A stretch of DNA of 64,000 nt from a virus. Below are positions 21,646 through 29,784 of the stretch, in pieces. Location: positions 1-64,000 of IMG/VR virus record IMGVR_UViG_3300005563_000033, one strand, 5' to 3'. Each line of letters opens with the position of its first letter. The first letter of the stretch is position 1. Below the pieces are notes generated by a model that was not told where the DNA came from, made no database searches, and saw nothing but the letters and a program-made list of their open reading frames with translations. The translations under genes were made by a program, and so were the position numbers.

Positions 21646-21841
21646 AAATTTGCTCATCTGCAAAAAGATTGCCACCTTAGTCTTCCAATGAACTTTTTAA
21701 AGCCCTCTACATGCTAAATCATTTTACATAATTGTATCTAGGTATTGACCGGGAAGCAGTACTGAGAGACTAAAAATAATTCGTGGTGACACGAAGATAA
21801 AGTAGTCCCCCATTCTTCCCGGATGGGGGCTATTTATTTTT
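21646..21841 (+). ncRNA. possible small RNA or regulatory leader (about 195 nt)
   Basis: The untranslated segment between the promoter and the next start codon ends with two hairpins: a 6-bp stem TTCGTG/CACGAA with a GTGA (GNRA-type) loop at 21780-21795, and a strong terminator-type stem directly before the start of the HNH gene. No open frame of note. It could be a stand-alone RNA of the size of many small regulators, or a leader with transcription attenuation. Extent and function are inferred. Confidence 0.4.
21804..21840 (+). terminator. strong intrinsic terminator or attenuator hairpin abutting a start codon
   Basis: AGTCCCCCAT (21804-21813) pairs with ATGGGGGCT (21823-21831, one bulged or mismatched base) and is followed by ATTTATTTTT, ending one base before the ATG at 21842. 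It would stop readthrough from 16807-21598 or from the promoter at 21633. Confidence 0.75.
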
Positions 21842-22213
21842 ATGGAATACGAAGAACTACTAAAGGATGAGAGGTGGCAAGCAAAAAGAAAAGCGATTTT
21901 ACATAGAGACAATCACCAATGTAAGATAAAAGGCTGTAGGTCAAAGAAAGGGCTTGACGTTCATCATTATTTCTACATGAGTAAAGACCTTGCACCGTGG
22001 GAATATTCGGACGACTGCTTATTAACCTTATGCCGGTATCATCATAGTCAGTACCATGATCTTGTTGCGAAAATGGAAGCCAGATTGTGCCTTACTTTAA
22101 AAACCAAAGGCTTCATGCTTGGCGATTTATTGGCCTTATCCACTCTTTTTGACACGGATGCGGAATTTACCCAATCCCTATTAAGCACCTTAAGAGACAT
22201 GCAGAATGGCTAA
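21842..22213 (+). CDS. HNH-type nuclease or zinc-binding protein (123 aa)
   Basis: N-terminal RDNHQCKIKGC (about 22-32), DVHHY (39-43) and LCRYHHSQYHD (about 64-74) fit the HNH/treble-clef pattern. The arrangement CxxxxC...HH...CxxHH resembles small HNH endonucleases coded near packaging or replication genes. The C-terminal helical part (LCLTLKTKGFMLGDLLALST) is not assigned. Overlaps the next gene by 8 bp. Confidence 0.65.
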   Translation: MEYEELLKDERWQAKRKAILHRDNHQCKIKGCRSKKGLDVHHYFYMSKDLAPWEYSDDCLLTLCRYHHSQYHDLVAKMEARLCLTLKTKGFMLGDLLALSTLFDTDAEFTQSLLSTLRDMQNG

Positions 22214-22958
22214 AGACCCGGCTTTTTTGTTTTATTCATCTGATTTTATTACCGGGGTGCAGGTAATGGGGATGGAGGATCGTGGGAAGTACATCACAAT
22301 TCTTTGCCTAATGCATCAGCAAGGTAGGCTGTCCGAAGAAACCATTAGGTTTCTTGTAGGTTCGGTTTCGGATATCCTAAAATCTAAGTTTTCCGTCGAT
22401 GAAGCCGGATTATGGTACAACAAGCGCCTGGAAGCCGAATCTGAGAAAAGAAGAAAATTCTCTAAAAGCCGCTACGACAACGGAGTTAAAGGCGGCAGAC
22501 CCAAGAATCCGGAAAAACCTAGTGGTTTATCTATGGTTAACCTACCTGAAGATGAAAATATAAATAGAATTATAGAGCAGTTGGAGAATATTTCCGGCAA
22601 ACTGGACGCGACTAAAACAAAAGAGTTTATGTACTTGGTAGTAGAAATGGCAAGACTATTCATGGCTCATAACCCGGATTATTTTTTTGACAAAGAGTCC
22701 GACTATTCCGCCTGCTTGGAAATAGCGTACAAGATCGCAGCTATGAAAAAGTGGAAAAAGGCAGATGTTGTTGACGGGAAAATGAATGCTTGCCTAACTA
22801 GCTGGGCAGCGATAGTAGAATTCATAAAAGAGGATGAATGGCTGCAAAATAGATCATTGTCGGATTTAGCAAAGGTAAATGAATGGCAACGGCTTGTTCA
22901 AAAAATGAATAATTCCAAGCCACACCAAAGTGGTTCGGAAAAAAGAATGGTTTTATGA
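22206..22958 (+). CDS. replication initiator-like protein (DUF1376-type N-terminus)
   Basis: A 250-aa protein. The start AKDPAFLFYSSDFITG...MGMEDRGKYITILCLMHQQGRL is typical of phage replisome-organiser or DUF1376 N-terminal domains (a winged-helix-like origin-binding unit). A basic linker (KSRYDNGVKGGRPKN) and a helical C-terminal half follow. Position just before the primase-helicase supports a role in loading it at a phage origin. Overlap of 4 bp with that gene. Confidence 0.7.
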   Translation: MAKDPAFLFYSSDFITGVQVMGMEDRGKYITILCLMHQQGRLSEETIRFLVGSVSDILKSKFSVDEAGLWYNKRLEAESEKRRKFSKSRYDNGVKGGRPKNPEKPSGLSMVNLPEDENINRIIEQLENISGKLDATKTKEFMYLVVEMARLFMAHNPDYFFDKESDYSACLEIAYKIAAMKKWKKADVVDGKMNACLTSWAAIVEFIKEDEWLQNRSLSDLAKVNEWQRLVQKMNNSKPHQSGSEKRMVL

Positions 22959-24715
22959 TTTCAGAATATTGTATACAGCGCATTAAGGATTCAGCCATTA
23001 TAAATGAAGTAATAGGTTCATTTATAACACTTAAGAGAGAAGGGAAAGACTATAAAAGTTGCTGCCCTTTCCATGCGGAAAAAAGCCCGTCTTTTAGCGT
23101 TTCTCCGGTAAAGGGCATATACAAATGCTTTGGATGTGGTAAGTCTGGGGATAGTATAACCTTTTTGATTGAACACGAAAAAATGTCTTACGTCGATGCA
23201 TTGAAATGGGTGGCAAGCAAATATAATATTGAAATTGAAGAAGTTAGAACTAAAAATTATGTAAAGCCTGCCCCCAGACTACAAAAAATGAGCGACAAAG
23301 CCGTTGAATGGTTTGAAAAGGAGCGACATATAAGCAATAATACTCTTTTGCGTTTTGGTGTTACAGAGGCAATAGAATGGATGCCACAATTCAAGCAAGA
23401 GGTTAACACAATATGTTTCAACTACATTAAGGATGGCGAGTTGATAAATATTAAATTCCGTGGGCCAAAAAAGTCATTCAAGATGGCTAAGGATGCGGAA
23501 TTAATTTTCTACAACTTAGACGAAATTGAAAAAGAGCAAGAATGCATAATCGTAGAAGGGGAAATAGACTGTCTCTCTCTTTATGAAGCTGGTATGTACA
23601 ATGTCGTATCGGTTCCAAATGGAGCCGCGCCGGGCAACCAACGGTTAGAATATTTAGATAATTGCTGGTCGTACTTTGAAAATAAAACGAAGATCATTCT
23701 CATGGTGGACAATGATCCGCCAGGAGAGCGATTACGAGAAGAATTAGGGCGTAGGCTTGGCTATGACAAATGCTGGCAAGTTGCATACCCGCCCGGCTGC
23801 AAAGATGCCAACGATGTGCTTATTAACCACGGGAAATCTGCCCTCAAAGTTATTGTTGAGGAAGCTAAAATGTGGCCATTAGAGGGCTTGGTTACTATGG
23901 ATGATATGTTTGAAACGGTAGTATCATTCTACGAGGATGGATATCCTAAAGGCTGTAACGCCAATATTGGCCCTTTTGATGATTACCTTACGTTTTATCC
24001 CGGGCAGTTGACGGTGATAACAGGCATCCCAGGCTCCGGTAAATCCGAATTTATCGACTGGCTTATGGCGTCCTTAGCAAAGTATCATGATTGGACTTGG
24101 GGAATATGTAGTTTTGAGACCCCCCCCGAGTTTCATGTAACAAAATTAGCTGAGAAATTCACGAATAAATCGTTCTCTTTTAGAAAAGACCCCAATCATA
24201 GAATGAATAGGTCTGAGTTCGAATATGCTATTGGGATGATTGATAAGTACTTCCACTTCATAAATCTTTCTCTTATTGATATTACAATGGACGGACTAAT
24301 TAAAAAGGGGGAAGAGTTGGTAAAAAGGAAGGGGATAAAAGGAATATTATTTGATCCGTGGAATTGCATAGAGCATAAGCATGGCGGCGAAAATGAAACT
24401 ACATATGTTCTAGCCTGCTTAAATAAATTTATTGCTTTTTTGGATAAATATAAGGTGCATGGGTTTTTGGTGGCACACCCTACAAAGTTGAAAAAGGATG
24501 TGAAGACGGGGAAATACGAAATTCCAACTTTATATAGTATTTCAGGATCAGCCCATTTTTTTAATAGGACGCACAACGGACTAAGTGTATGGAGGGATTT
24601 TGAAACAAATGTGGTTGATGTGTATGTGCAGAAAGTTAAATGGAGTTGGCTTGGTAAAATAGGGTTCTGTAGCTATCAATTTAATTCATTCACAAGAGAA
24701 TACGAACAATTATGA
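22955..24715 (+). CDS. DNA primase-helicase fusion (T7 gp4-like)
   Basis: A 586-aa protein in the usual order. CHC2 zinc finger: C37, H40, C58, C61 (CCPFHAEKSPSFSV...YKCFGCGKSGD). Toprim primase core: IIVEGEIDCLSLYEAG near residue 198, then VDNDPPGERL. RecA-like helicase: Walker A GIPGSGKSE near 357, Walker B near 460 (GILFDPWNC), then GSAHFFNRTHNG, a DnaB-type conserved loop. It should make primers and unwind the fork. An 8-C run lies in the helicase-part codons (24120-24127) without breaking the frame. ATGA overlap with the next small gene. Confidence 0.92.
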   Translation: MISEYCIQRIKDSAIINEVIGSFITLKREGKDYKSCCPFHAEKSPSFSVSPVKGIYKCFGCGKSGDSITFLIEHEKMSYVDALKWVASKYNIEIEEVRTKNYVKPAPRLQKMSDKAVEWFEKERHISNNTLLRFGVTEAIEWMPQFKQEVNTICFNYIKDGELINIKFRGPKKSFKMAKDAELIFYNLDEIEKEQECIIVEGEIDCLSLYEAGMYNVVSVPNGAAPGNQRLEYLDNCWSYFENKTKIILMVDNDPPGERLREELGRRLGYDKCWQVAYPPGCKDANDVLINHGKSALKVIVEEAKMWPLEGLVTMDDMFETVVSFYEDGYPKGCNANIGPFDDYLTFYPGQLTVITGIPGSGKSEFIDWLMASLAKYHDWTWGICSFETPPEFHVTKLAEKFTNKSFSFRKDPNHRMNRSEFEYAIGMIDKYFHFINLSLIDITMDGLIKKGEELVKRKGIKGILFDPWNCIEHKHGGENETTYVLACLNKFIAFLDKYKVHGFLVAHPTKLKKDVKTGKYEIPTLYSISGSAHFFNRTHNGLSVWRDFETNVVDVYVQKVKWSWLGKIGFCSYQFNSFTREYEQL

Positions 24716-24846
24716 AGCCAAAGAAAGATAGAAATAAACCAATGGACGGCATTATTTATTTAAAAGACATATTTCCTGAAATGTTTGAAAGGTTCAAAAA
24801 GATAAAAAAGGGACAATATGTTAGAAATTCCAAAATGACACCATAA
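24712..24846 (+). CDS. basic small protein (44 aa)
   Basis: MKPKKDRNKPMDGIIYLKDI, then a helix EMFERFKKIKKGQY. ATG overlaps the TGA of the primase-helicase gene, and 12 bp separate it from the DnaA-like gene. Lys/Arg-rich, so possibly nucleic-acid-binding or a replication accessory. No family. Confidence 0.5.
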   Translation: MKPKKDRNKPMDGIIYLKDIFPEMFERFKKIKKGQYVRNSKMTP

Positions 24847-24858
24847 ATACTTTTTACA

Positions 24859-25203
24859 ATGAATTACTGGGTAGTACCATCTGCTTTGTCTAAGTATGAT
24901 CCTGAAATAATAAGAACAGCTAGAGCATTAAGTATAGACGATATTGTAAAAGCCGTGTGCAATTACTATATGGTACATGAAAAATTGTTATACAATAAAA
25001 ACAGAAAAAGAGAAGTAGTGGATGCTAGGAATATAGTATTTTACATAGCTCGAAAGTATACTAGACTTTCTTTGAAAAATGTTGGAAAGCCATTTGGGAA
25101 AGATCATACTACCGTAATACATGGCATCCAATCATTCAAAGATAGATTTGATACAGAGGATAAGCTTAAAATGGAGATTGGAATAATTTGTCAATCTTTA
25201 TAA
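24859..25203 (+). CDS. stand-alone DnaA domain IV (DnaA-box-binding) protein
   Basis: A 114-aa protein whose residues ~25-114 match the C-terminal DNA-binding domain of DnaA: SIDDIVKAVCNYYMV, the basic RKREVVDARNIVFYIARKYT (about 50-68) and the signature GKDHTTVIHGI (80-90) that reads DnaA boxes. The AAA+ ATPase domains are absent, so it cannot open DNA on its own. It lies next to primase-helicase and initiator genes. It might bind DnaA boxes in a phage origin or compete with host DnaA. Family call confident, role inferred. Confidence 0.83.
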   Translation: MNYWVVPSALSKYDPEIIRTARALSIDDIVKAVCNYYMVHEKLLYNKNRKREVVDARNIVFYIARKYTRLSLKNVGKPFGKDHTTVIHGIQSFKDRFDTEDKLKMEIGIICQSL

Positions 25204-25225
25204 AACATTTAAAGGAGTATTGTAT

Positions 25226-25531
25226 ATGAAAAGTAGTTTAATAAAGTTGTTTCCTTGGTGTCTTTCGCTTTGTTTTTTGTGCTGGGCAGTTTGGAGTAAT
25301 TTGGAATTGAACAAGACTGGCCTTATATTATTTTATGTAGAACAGTATAATGATCGTATTCAGCATAAATATGACTCTGTAGTTAAGGTGAATGAACGAA
25401 TAATTAGCCTTAACCCCTTGCATTTAGAAATAGGTTCAGCAGGGCCAAATAGAGTAATATCAGGGGACAATGATATACTAGTGCTGCAAGGAGGTAACGA
25501 AAATTCATCAGTCATTAAAATTAAAAAATAA
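25226..25531 (+). CDS. membrane-anchored small protein (101 aa)
   Basis: The N-terminal segment LFPWCLSLCFLCWAVWSNLEL is a transmembrane or uncleaved signal helix, followed by a ~75-aa exported part with AGPNRVISGDNDILVLQGG. The ATG at 25226 is preferred over a TTG 6 bp upstream because a clear Shine-Dalgarno-like AAAGGAG lies 8 bp before it, unusual in this genome. Function unknown. Confidence 0.55.
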   Translation: MKSSLIKLFPWCLSLCFLCWAVWSNLELNKTGLILFYVEQYNDRIQHKYDSVVKVNERIISLNPLHLEIGSAGPNRVISGDNDILVLQGGNENSSVIKIKK

Positions 25532-25534
25532 ATC

Positions 25535-25951
25535 ATGATTTCAACAACAACAAAACGTTCAGGATGTATTCCCTCAATGGTCTTTATTATGGGTATTGTA
25601 ATTTGTATTTACGCTTGCAATGGCAGTAAAGCACCAGAAGTTAAAGCGCAAACTAATCTTTGCAATATAGCTACTACTCCACGTGGTAATGACTCAGGAT
25701 GGACTCTACTCAAGGCAGAGTATACGGTAGGTAAGAAATGGGCTTATGGAGACTCGATTAAAAGCGAGGGCCAGTTTAAAATGGATACCATATCTTGGAG
25801 AGTATTTATTTTAGACACCGCTAGAGATGCAAAAGGTAAACCCATCTATGATTCTACTCTTAAAAGATGGAAACCGGGTGGATACTGGGTAGAACTAACC
25901 GAAGCCCAAAAACAAGCAAATCTTATTCATATACTACCTAAATCTAAATAA
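25535..25951 (+). CDS. lipoprotein (138 aa)
   Basis: Hydrophobic stretch MVFIMGIVICIYAC with a lipobox-like IYAC (Cys29), though the N-region is long. The mature part ends with a Lys/Pro-rich tail and contains WTLLKAEYTVGKKWAYGDSI. Second of three envelope-directed small genes in a row (25226-27472). Function unknown; superinfection exclusion is one possibility. Confidence 0.55.
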   Translation: MISTTTKRSGCIPSMVFIMGIVICIYACNGSKAPEVKAQTNLCNIATTPRGNDSGWTLLKAEYTVGKKWAYGDSIKSEGQFKMDTISWRVFILDTARDAKGKPIYDSTLKRWKPGGYWVELTEAQKQANLIHILPKSK

Positions 25952-25952
25952 A

Positions 25953-26198
25953 GTGACTATAATAGTAGAGACAAATACAGAGACCTTTAAAAGGATTGGC
26001 AACGGAGAATTAACTATGATTGTCCATAAATTCAATAAGCCAATTGCCGTGACCGATAATATTATCTTTCAGGAAGTAGTAGGCGAAGTAAAGCACACCG
26101 GGGAAGAGTTAACCTATGTAGTTTCCCAGATTGAAACGGATGGGTGCAAAGCTGGATATTCGGCCGTAGCTTTCAAAGAAAAAGAACCAAACTATTAA
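25953..26198 (+). CDS. hypothetical protein (81 aa)
   Basis: GTG start one base after the preceding stop. Beta-rich and cytoplasmic, MTIIVETNTETFKRIGNGEL, with a single Cys. Resembles a small phage protein family by its first strand pattern (IxxNTETFKRIxNGE). No known role. Confidence 0.5.
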   Translation: MTIIVETNTETFKRIGNGELTMIVHKFNKPIAVTDNIIFQEVVGEVKHTGEELTYVVSQIETDGCKAGYSAVAFKEKEPNY

Positions 26199-26201
26199 GC
26201 C

Positions 26202-26834
26202 ATGAAATACTTTATTGACCAAGAATTTATAGAGGGCTTTTATAAGCCAACTTTCGGCAAAAGGCGTCATTTCATAGACTTAATCAGCATAGGCATAGTA
26301 AGTGAGGATAACAGGGGGCTATATTTCCTAAGCAGCGAATACAACTATAAAGATGCCGACAAATGGGTTAAAGACAACGTTATTCTTAAAGCCTATACCC
26401 ATGCAGTACACGGGGACAACAGAAACAGATATTCGGCAAATACTTTCCATAAATCGTTTGGCGTCCCTGTGAAAGAAATACGAAAGGAGATATTGAAGTT
26501 TATAGGAGACGATAAGGATATTTCATTCTACGGGTATTATGCAGACTATGACTGGGTGCTATTTTGTTCCATATTTGGCCGCATGATAGACTTGCCTAAA
26601 GGATGGCCTATGTATTGTATCGACTTAAAACAAGAACTAGATAGAAGGGTGGCCGCTTTGACAAATAGCGACTTCCTGACTCATTTCCATGTGCCAGAAC
26701 CTTTAAAATTTGAAGATAAATTACGACTAGTTAAAGAGAAAAATGTAAGGTATCCCAAACAATCCAACGAACATTTGGCCATAAACGATGCCGCCTGGAA
26801 CAAAGAACTTTACAAATTCCTACAAACTTTGTAA
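26202..26834 (+). CDS. DEDD-type 3'-5' exonuclease-like protein (210 aa)
   Basis: Exonuclease I-type motifs: FIDQEFIEG (residues 4-12, D6 and E8), a middle segment FYGYYADYDWVLFCSIFGRM (about 108-127) with D115/D117 and a C-terminal EHLAINDAAWN (about 190-200, H191 and D196) as exo III-like. This is the DEDDh layout seen in Rv2179c-type RNases and small phage exonucleases. Substrate (RNA or DNA) not decidable from sequence. Confidence 0.7.
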   Translation: MKYFIDQEFIEGFYKPTFGKRRHFIDLISIGIVSEDNRGLYFLSSEYNYKDADKWVKDNVILKAYTHAVHGDNRNRYSANTFHKSFGVPVKEIRKEILKFIGDDKDISFYGYYADYDWVLFCSIFGRMIDLPKGWPMYCIDLKQELDRRVAALTNSDFLTHFHVPEPLKFEDKLRLVKEKNVRYPKQSNEHLAINDAAWNKELYKFLQTL

Positions 26835-26837
26835 CCC

Positions 26838-27251
26838 ATGAATACATACATACTACTAATATTCCTTTTTATTGGGAATGTTTGTTTCGGGCAAAATGAT
26901 CTGATAGAAAAGATCAGAAGTGGCGGCAATTACAATGATTCTGCCATAAGATATGTACTTTATAAATCTGATTCTTTTAAGATATTCTACAGATTTGATA
27001 ATACATTCTGGTCAGAACCAATGGTAGGGATTATTATTAGAGATAGTGCAGGAAACTATGACGAAAATGCGGTTAATGAATATTATAGGCAAAACAGGCA
27101 TTACTTTGCCGAAGTAACCGTAAGTTTAATTAAGAAGGGAAAGTCAATTAAATCATGGCCGCCTATTTCAACAAAATATGTCCCTGCTGGCTGCTTCGAA
27201 GATGTTCCAGAAGGTTATGTCAAACAAGTTCTAAATGAGAAGAAACCATGA
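26838..27251 (+). CDS. secreted hypothetical protein (137 aa)
   Basis: Signal peptide MNTYILLIFLFIGNVCFGQ, with cleavage expected after residues 17-19. The mature part is ~118 aa with alternating beta and helical elements, and no cysteine except one near the C-terminus. Overlaps the next lipoprotein gene by 4 bp. Confidence 0.55.
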   Translation: MNTYILLIFLFIGNVCFGQNDLIEKIRSGGNYNDSAIRYVLYKSDSFKIFYRFDNTFWSEPMVGIIIRDSAGNYDENAVNEYYRQNRHYFAEVTVSLIKKGKSIKSWPPISTKYVPAGCFEDVPEGYVKQVLNEKKP

Positions 27252-27472
27252 TAAAATTATCTTCCATACTACTAATGCTTTTTATTATTTTCACTGGATG
27301 TTATTCTCCGCGTGATTCTAATGGTCGATATTGGCCAGCAAAGTGTGTATGGAAGAGAGTGCTATCAAAAAAGGAACATAAGTCATTACCCCCATTTATA
27401 AAAATGCCCCGACAAAAAAGCCGGGGCCTAACCAAAGTAAATTCAGATGAAATTAAGCAGCACCCGTATTAA
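27248..27472 (+). CDS. small basic lipoprotein (74 aa)
   Basis: MIKLSSILLMLFIIFTGC provides a lipobox (FTGC, Cys18). The mature 56 residues are Lys/Pro/Arg-rich. Its last codons cross a minus-strand terminator hairpin (27406-27427), and its stop overlaps the end of the converging minus-strand gene by 20 bp. Confidence 0.55.
   Translation: MIKLSSILLMLFIIFTGCYSPRDSNGRYWPAKCVWKRVLSKKEHKSLPPFIKMPRQKSRGLTKVNSDEIKQHPY
27401..27427 (-). terminator. intrinsic terminator of the 27453-27737 gene
   Basis: On the minus strand, GCCCCG (27427-27422) pairs with CGGGGC (27411-27406), then ATTTTTA follows. It is placed 26 bp beyond the stop of the minus-strand gene and sits inside the 3' end of the opposite lipoprotein gene. 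Confidence 0.7.
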
Positions 27473-27737
27473 GAGTAGCAGCAGTGGAATCGGTAAGATA
27501 CTTTTTACCGTGGGTATTAAGCCCGGTGGGAAGTACTTCTACGATAGCGTTACAGGTAGCCGAACCTACGGTAATAGCAGGACTAATTGCCGTAAAGACC
27601 GTACCGGCAGAAGCAACGCTTTTGGCAATACCCATAGGAGAGTTGGCGTACGGGTAAATGTTGCTTGTGCTTGAATTGATTTTGGAGTCATTGCCTGTAT
27701 ACTCTCCATACCCTTGAAAGATTACATGACCAGCCAT
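27453..27737 (-). CDS. inverted single-gene unit: beta-rich hypothetical protein (94 aa)
   Basis: Ser/Thr/Gly/Ala-rich (MAGHVIFQGYGEYTGNDSKI ... SAGTVFTAISPAIT), without signal peptide or charged helices. It is the only minus-strand gene right of 16715 and has its own terminator, like the gene at 10436-10807. Such isolated inverted genes in phages are typical of separately expressed moron-type cargo. No family recognised. Confidence 0.55.
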   Translation of the reverse strand: MAGHVIFQGYGEYTGNDSKINSSTSNIYPYANSPMGIAKSVASAGTVFTAISPAITVGSATCNAIVEVLPTGLNTHGKKYLTDSTAATLNTGAA

Positions 27738-27784
27738 TTTGTTTAGTTTTAATGTTAGGTAAATAATATATATTAGTAAAAATA

Positions 27785-29212
27785 ATGAAAAATTTAGATA
27801 GGGTAACTTTAATTATTGTTGATACTTATAGATATGGACGGGCATTGCATAGCCTTAAAATGTCTCTAATCCAAATAAAACCAGCCAGAACCATATTTTT
27901 TACTGACATAGATTTGGATTGTGGACCAGATATAGAGGTAGTAAAAATAGACCCAATTCAGTCAAAACAAGATTATAGCCGGTGGGTAATGCGAGAGCTT
28001 TATAAGCACATTACTACTGAGTTTGTGCTAGTAACCCAGTGGGATGGATGGACGTTAGACGGGGAACTATGGAATGATGAATTTTATGAGTATGACTATT
28101 TGGGTGCCCCCTGGATTTTCGAGCATAATCGCAACATCGCAAATGGTGGATTTTCTTTAAGATCGAAACAACTTTGCGAAATATTAGGGACTGACCCGCT
28201 GATACAAATTACTCATCCAGAAGATCAATCGATAGGTATTCTATATAGAGGTTACTTGGAAGAAACTTATGGAATAAAATTTCCATCCGAAGAACTAGCC
28301 GACACGTTTGCCTTTGAATTAAAATGCCCAGCAACCCCCACCTTTGGATTTCATGGCTGGTTCCATAAACCTTATCAAAAGACCGTCGTTATAAAAAGGA
28401 CTGCTGCAATGGGAGATGTAGTGCAAACGGAAGCTGTCCTTTACTATTTTTTCAAAAAAGGGTATAGGGTGGTTCTGGACACGTTGCCGCAATTCCACAA
28501 TCTTTTTATTCAGCATCAATTCAAAGTACACCGGCCAGAAGAAGTAGACGGGAGAGTATTAGCTACGGCCAAAAAGTATGATCTAGATTTTTCCTACGAA
28601 AGCAAACCAGCACAACTTCATCTTAAAACTTATTTTGAGTTTTGTGAAGTGCCAGAAAGCGAAATGTTACTTCAAAATCCAGTACTACATCTTAATATCC
28701 CGAAAGACCAATCTACTAAATTATTCAAGAAGTATGCGGTCATTCACTACCCTGACCGTAAGCAAAATTCGCGCAATATTCAAGGAAAAATTGATTGGGT
28801 GTCTGTAGTTAAATATCTTAAAACAAAAGGATACGACTCCATCCAGCTAAGTGGCGGTAAAGACATTGAGGGGGCTTTACGAATGCAGACGCCAGGAGAA
28901 CCATTTTTAATGTGGGTATTGCGAGAGGCTGATCTAATGATAGCAATTGACAGTGGCCCGGCGAATATCGCGGTGGCATTTGATGTACCCGCTATCATAT
29001 TTTTTGGGTCTGTTGACGCCTCTCATATATACGCTGACTTAAGTAAGGTTGAGGTAATAGAAACGGAGCCTAATTGTGGCAATAGAAAATGTTGGAGCCG
29101 TGTAGTTGGTTGCGAAGGTATGGAATGTGTGGTAGACGAATCCCGCCCGCCATGCGTACAGTACACCACCGAACAAGTCATAACCGCTATAAATAATATC
29201 ACATGCAAATAA
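27785..29212 (+). CDS. DUF5672 + GT9 glycosyltransferase fusion (475 aa)
   Basis: N-terminal part (~1-195) matches the DUF5672 glycosyltransferase-like domain (RVTLIIVDTYRYGRALHSLK, WDGWTLDG, YLGAPW, NGGFSLRSKQ). C-terminal part (~200-475) matches the GT9/heptosyltransferase fold: VVIKRTAAMGDVVQTEAVLY, SGGKDIEGALRMQTPG, DLMIAIDSGPANIAVAFDVP and a CxxRKCWS cysteine-rich tail. Two catalytic domains in one polypeptide are unusual. First gene of a four-gene sugar cassette after the divergent promoter region at 27738-27784. Substrates and acceptor unknown. Confidence 0.8.
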   Translation: MKNLDRVTLIIVDTYRYGRALHSLKMSLIQIKPARTIFFTDIDLDCGPDIEVVKIDPIQSKQDYSRWVMRELYKHITTEFVLVTQWDGWTLDGELWNDEFYEYDYLGAPWIFEHNRNIANGGFSLRSKQLCEILGTDPLIQITHPEDQSIGILYRGYLEETYGIKFPSEELADTFAFELKCPATPTFGFHGWFHKPYQKTVVIKRTAAMGDVVQTEAVLYYFFKKGYRVVLDTLPQFHNLFIQHQFKVHRPEEVDGRVLATAKKYDLDFSYESKPAQLHLKTYFEFCEVPESEMLLQNPVLHLNIPKDQSTKLFKKYAVIHYPDRKQNSRNIQGKIDWVSVVKYLKTKGYDSIQLSGGKDIEGALRMQTPGEPFLMWVLREADLMIAIDSGPANIAVAFDVPAIIFFGSVDASHIYADLSKVEVIETEPNCGNRKCWSRVVGCEGMECVVDESRPPCVQYTTEQVITAINNITCK

Positions 29213-29784
29213 CCTTAGAAGGATTACATGGTAGTGGAGAACTTTGGCTAGACATAATGAGAATTATTTGTGGAAATACGTATGGCAAATCGTTCCTAGA
29301 CGCTGGTTGCCATAAAGCCCCTTATACGCCTTCACTTGGGTTTACAGAAAGGACATACGTTGATATTCAAGGACGGAAATTAGACCATTCGGAGGAGCAA
29401 AGATATTTTATACAAGACGATGTGGTAGAATATTTATATTTCAGTAAAAAGCATTTTGATGTTATTATCGCAAGTGATTTTCTGGAACATTTGACAATTG
29501 AAAAAGGGTACGAGTTTATAGCATTGATATGTATGAACTCCAATAAGCAAATTATTTTTACACCATTAGGAGAATATAACATCACCGATGATAATCATCC
29601 AGATAGCCATCATAGTGGGTGGACGCCGGAAATGTTTGTAGATAAGAGTCCGTTTAACTGGCTTTTTATTGTGCTGCCAAACTTTCATCCAACCTTAGAA
29701 GTCGGTGCATTTTTCGCAATCAGGTGTGAACAAGATGATCAATTAAGAATCTATAACGAAATAAAAAATAAATATGTTAAGTAA
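29203..29784 (+). CDS. class I SAM-dependent methyltransferase-like protein (193 aa)
   Basis: Motif I-like SFLDAGCHKAPYT (about 31-43) and post-I acidic position D56, motif IV-like FDVIIASDFLEHLT (about 85-98) and later strands VGAFFAIRC. Overlaps the upstream gene by 10 bp and the downstream one by 11 bp. Most likely an O- or N-methyltransferase acting on a glycan or nucleotide sugar. Confidence 0.68.
   Translation: MQITLEGLHGSGELWLDIMRIICGNTYGKSFLDAGCHKAPYTPSLGFTERTYVDIQGRKLDHSEEQRYFIQDDVVEYLYFSKKHFDVIIASDFLEHLTIEKGYEFIALICMNSNKQIIFTPLGEYNITDDNHPDSHHSGWTPEMFVDKSPFNWLFIVLPNFHPTLEVGAFFAIRCEQDDQLRIYNEIKNKYVK

Noticed and set aside
24120-24127. C8 run in the primase-helicase as a phase switch
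   Set aside because: It encodes Thr-Pro-Pro in an intact frame within the helicase core; a change would destroy an essential protein, so a switch is unlikely.
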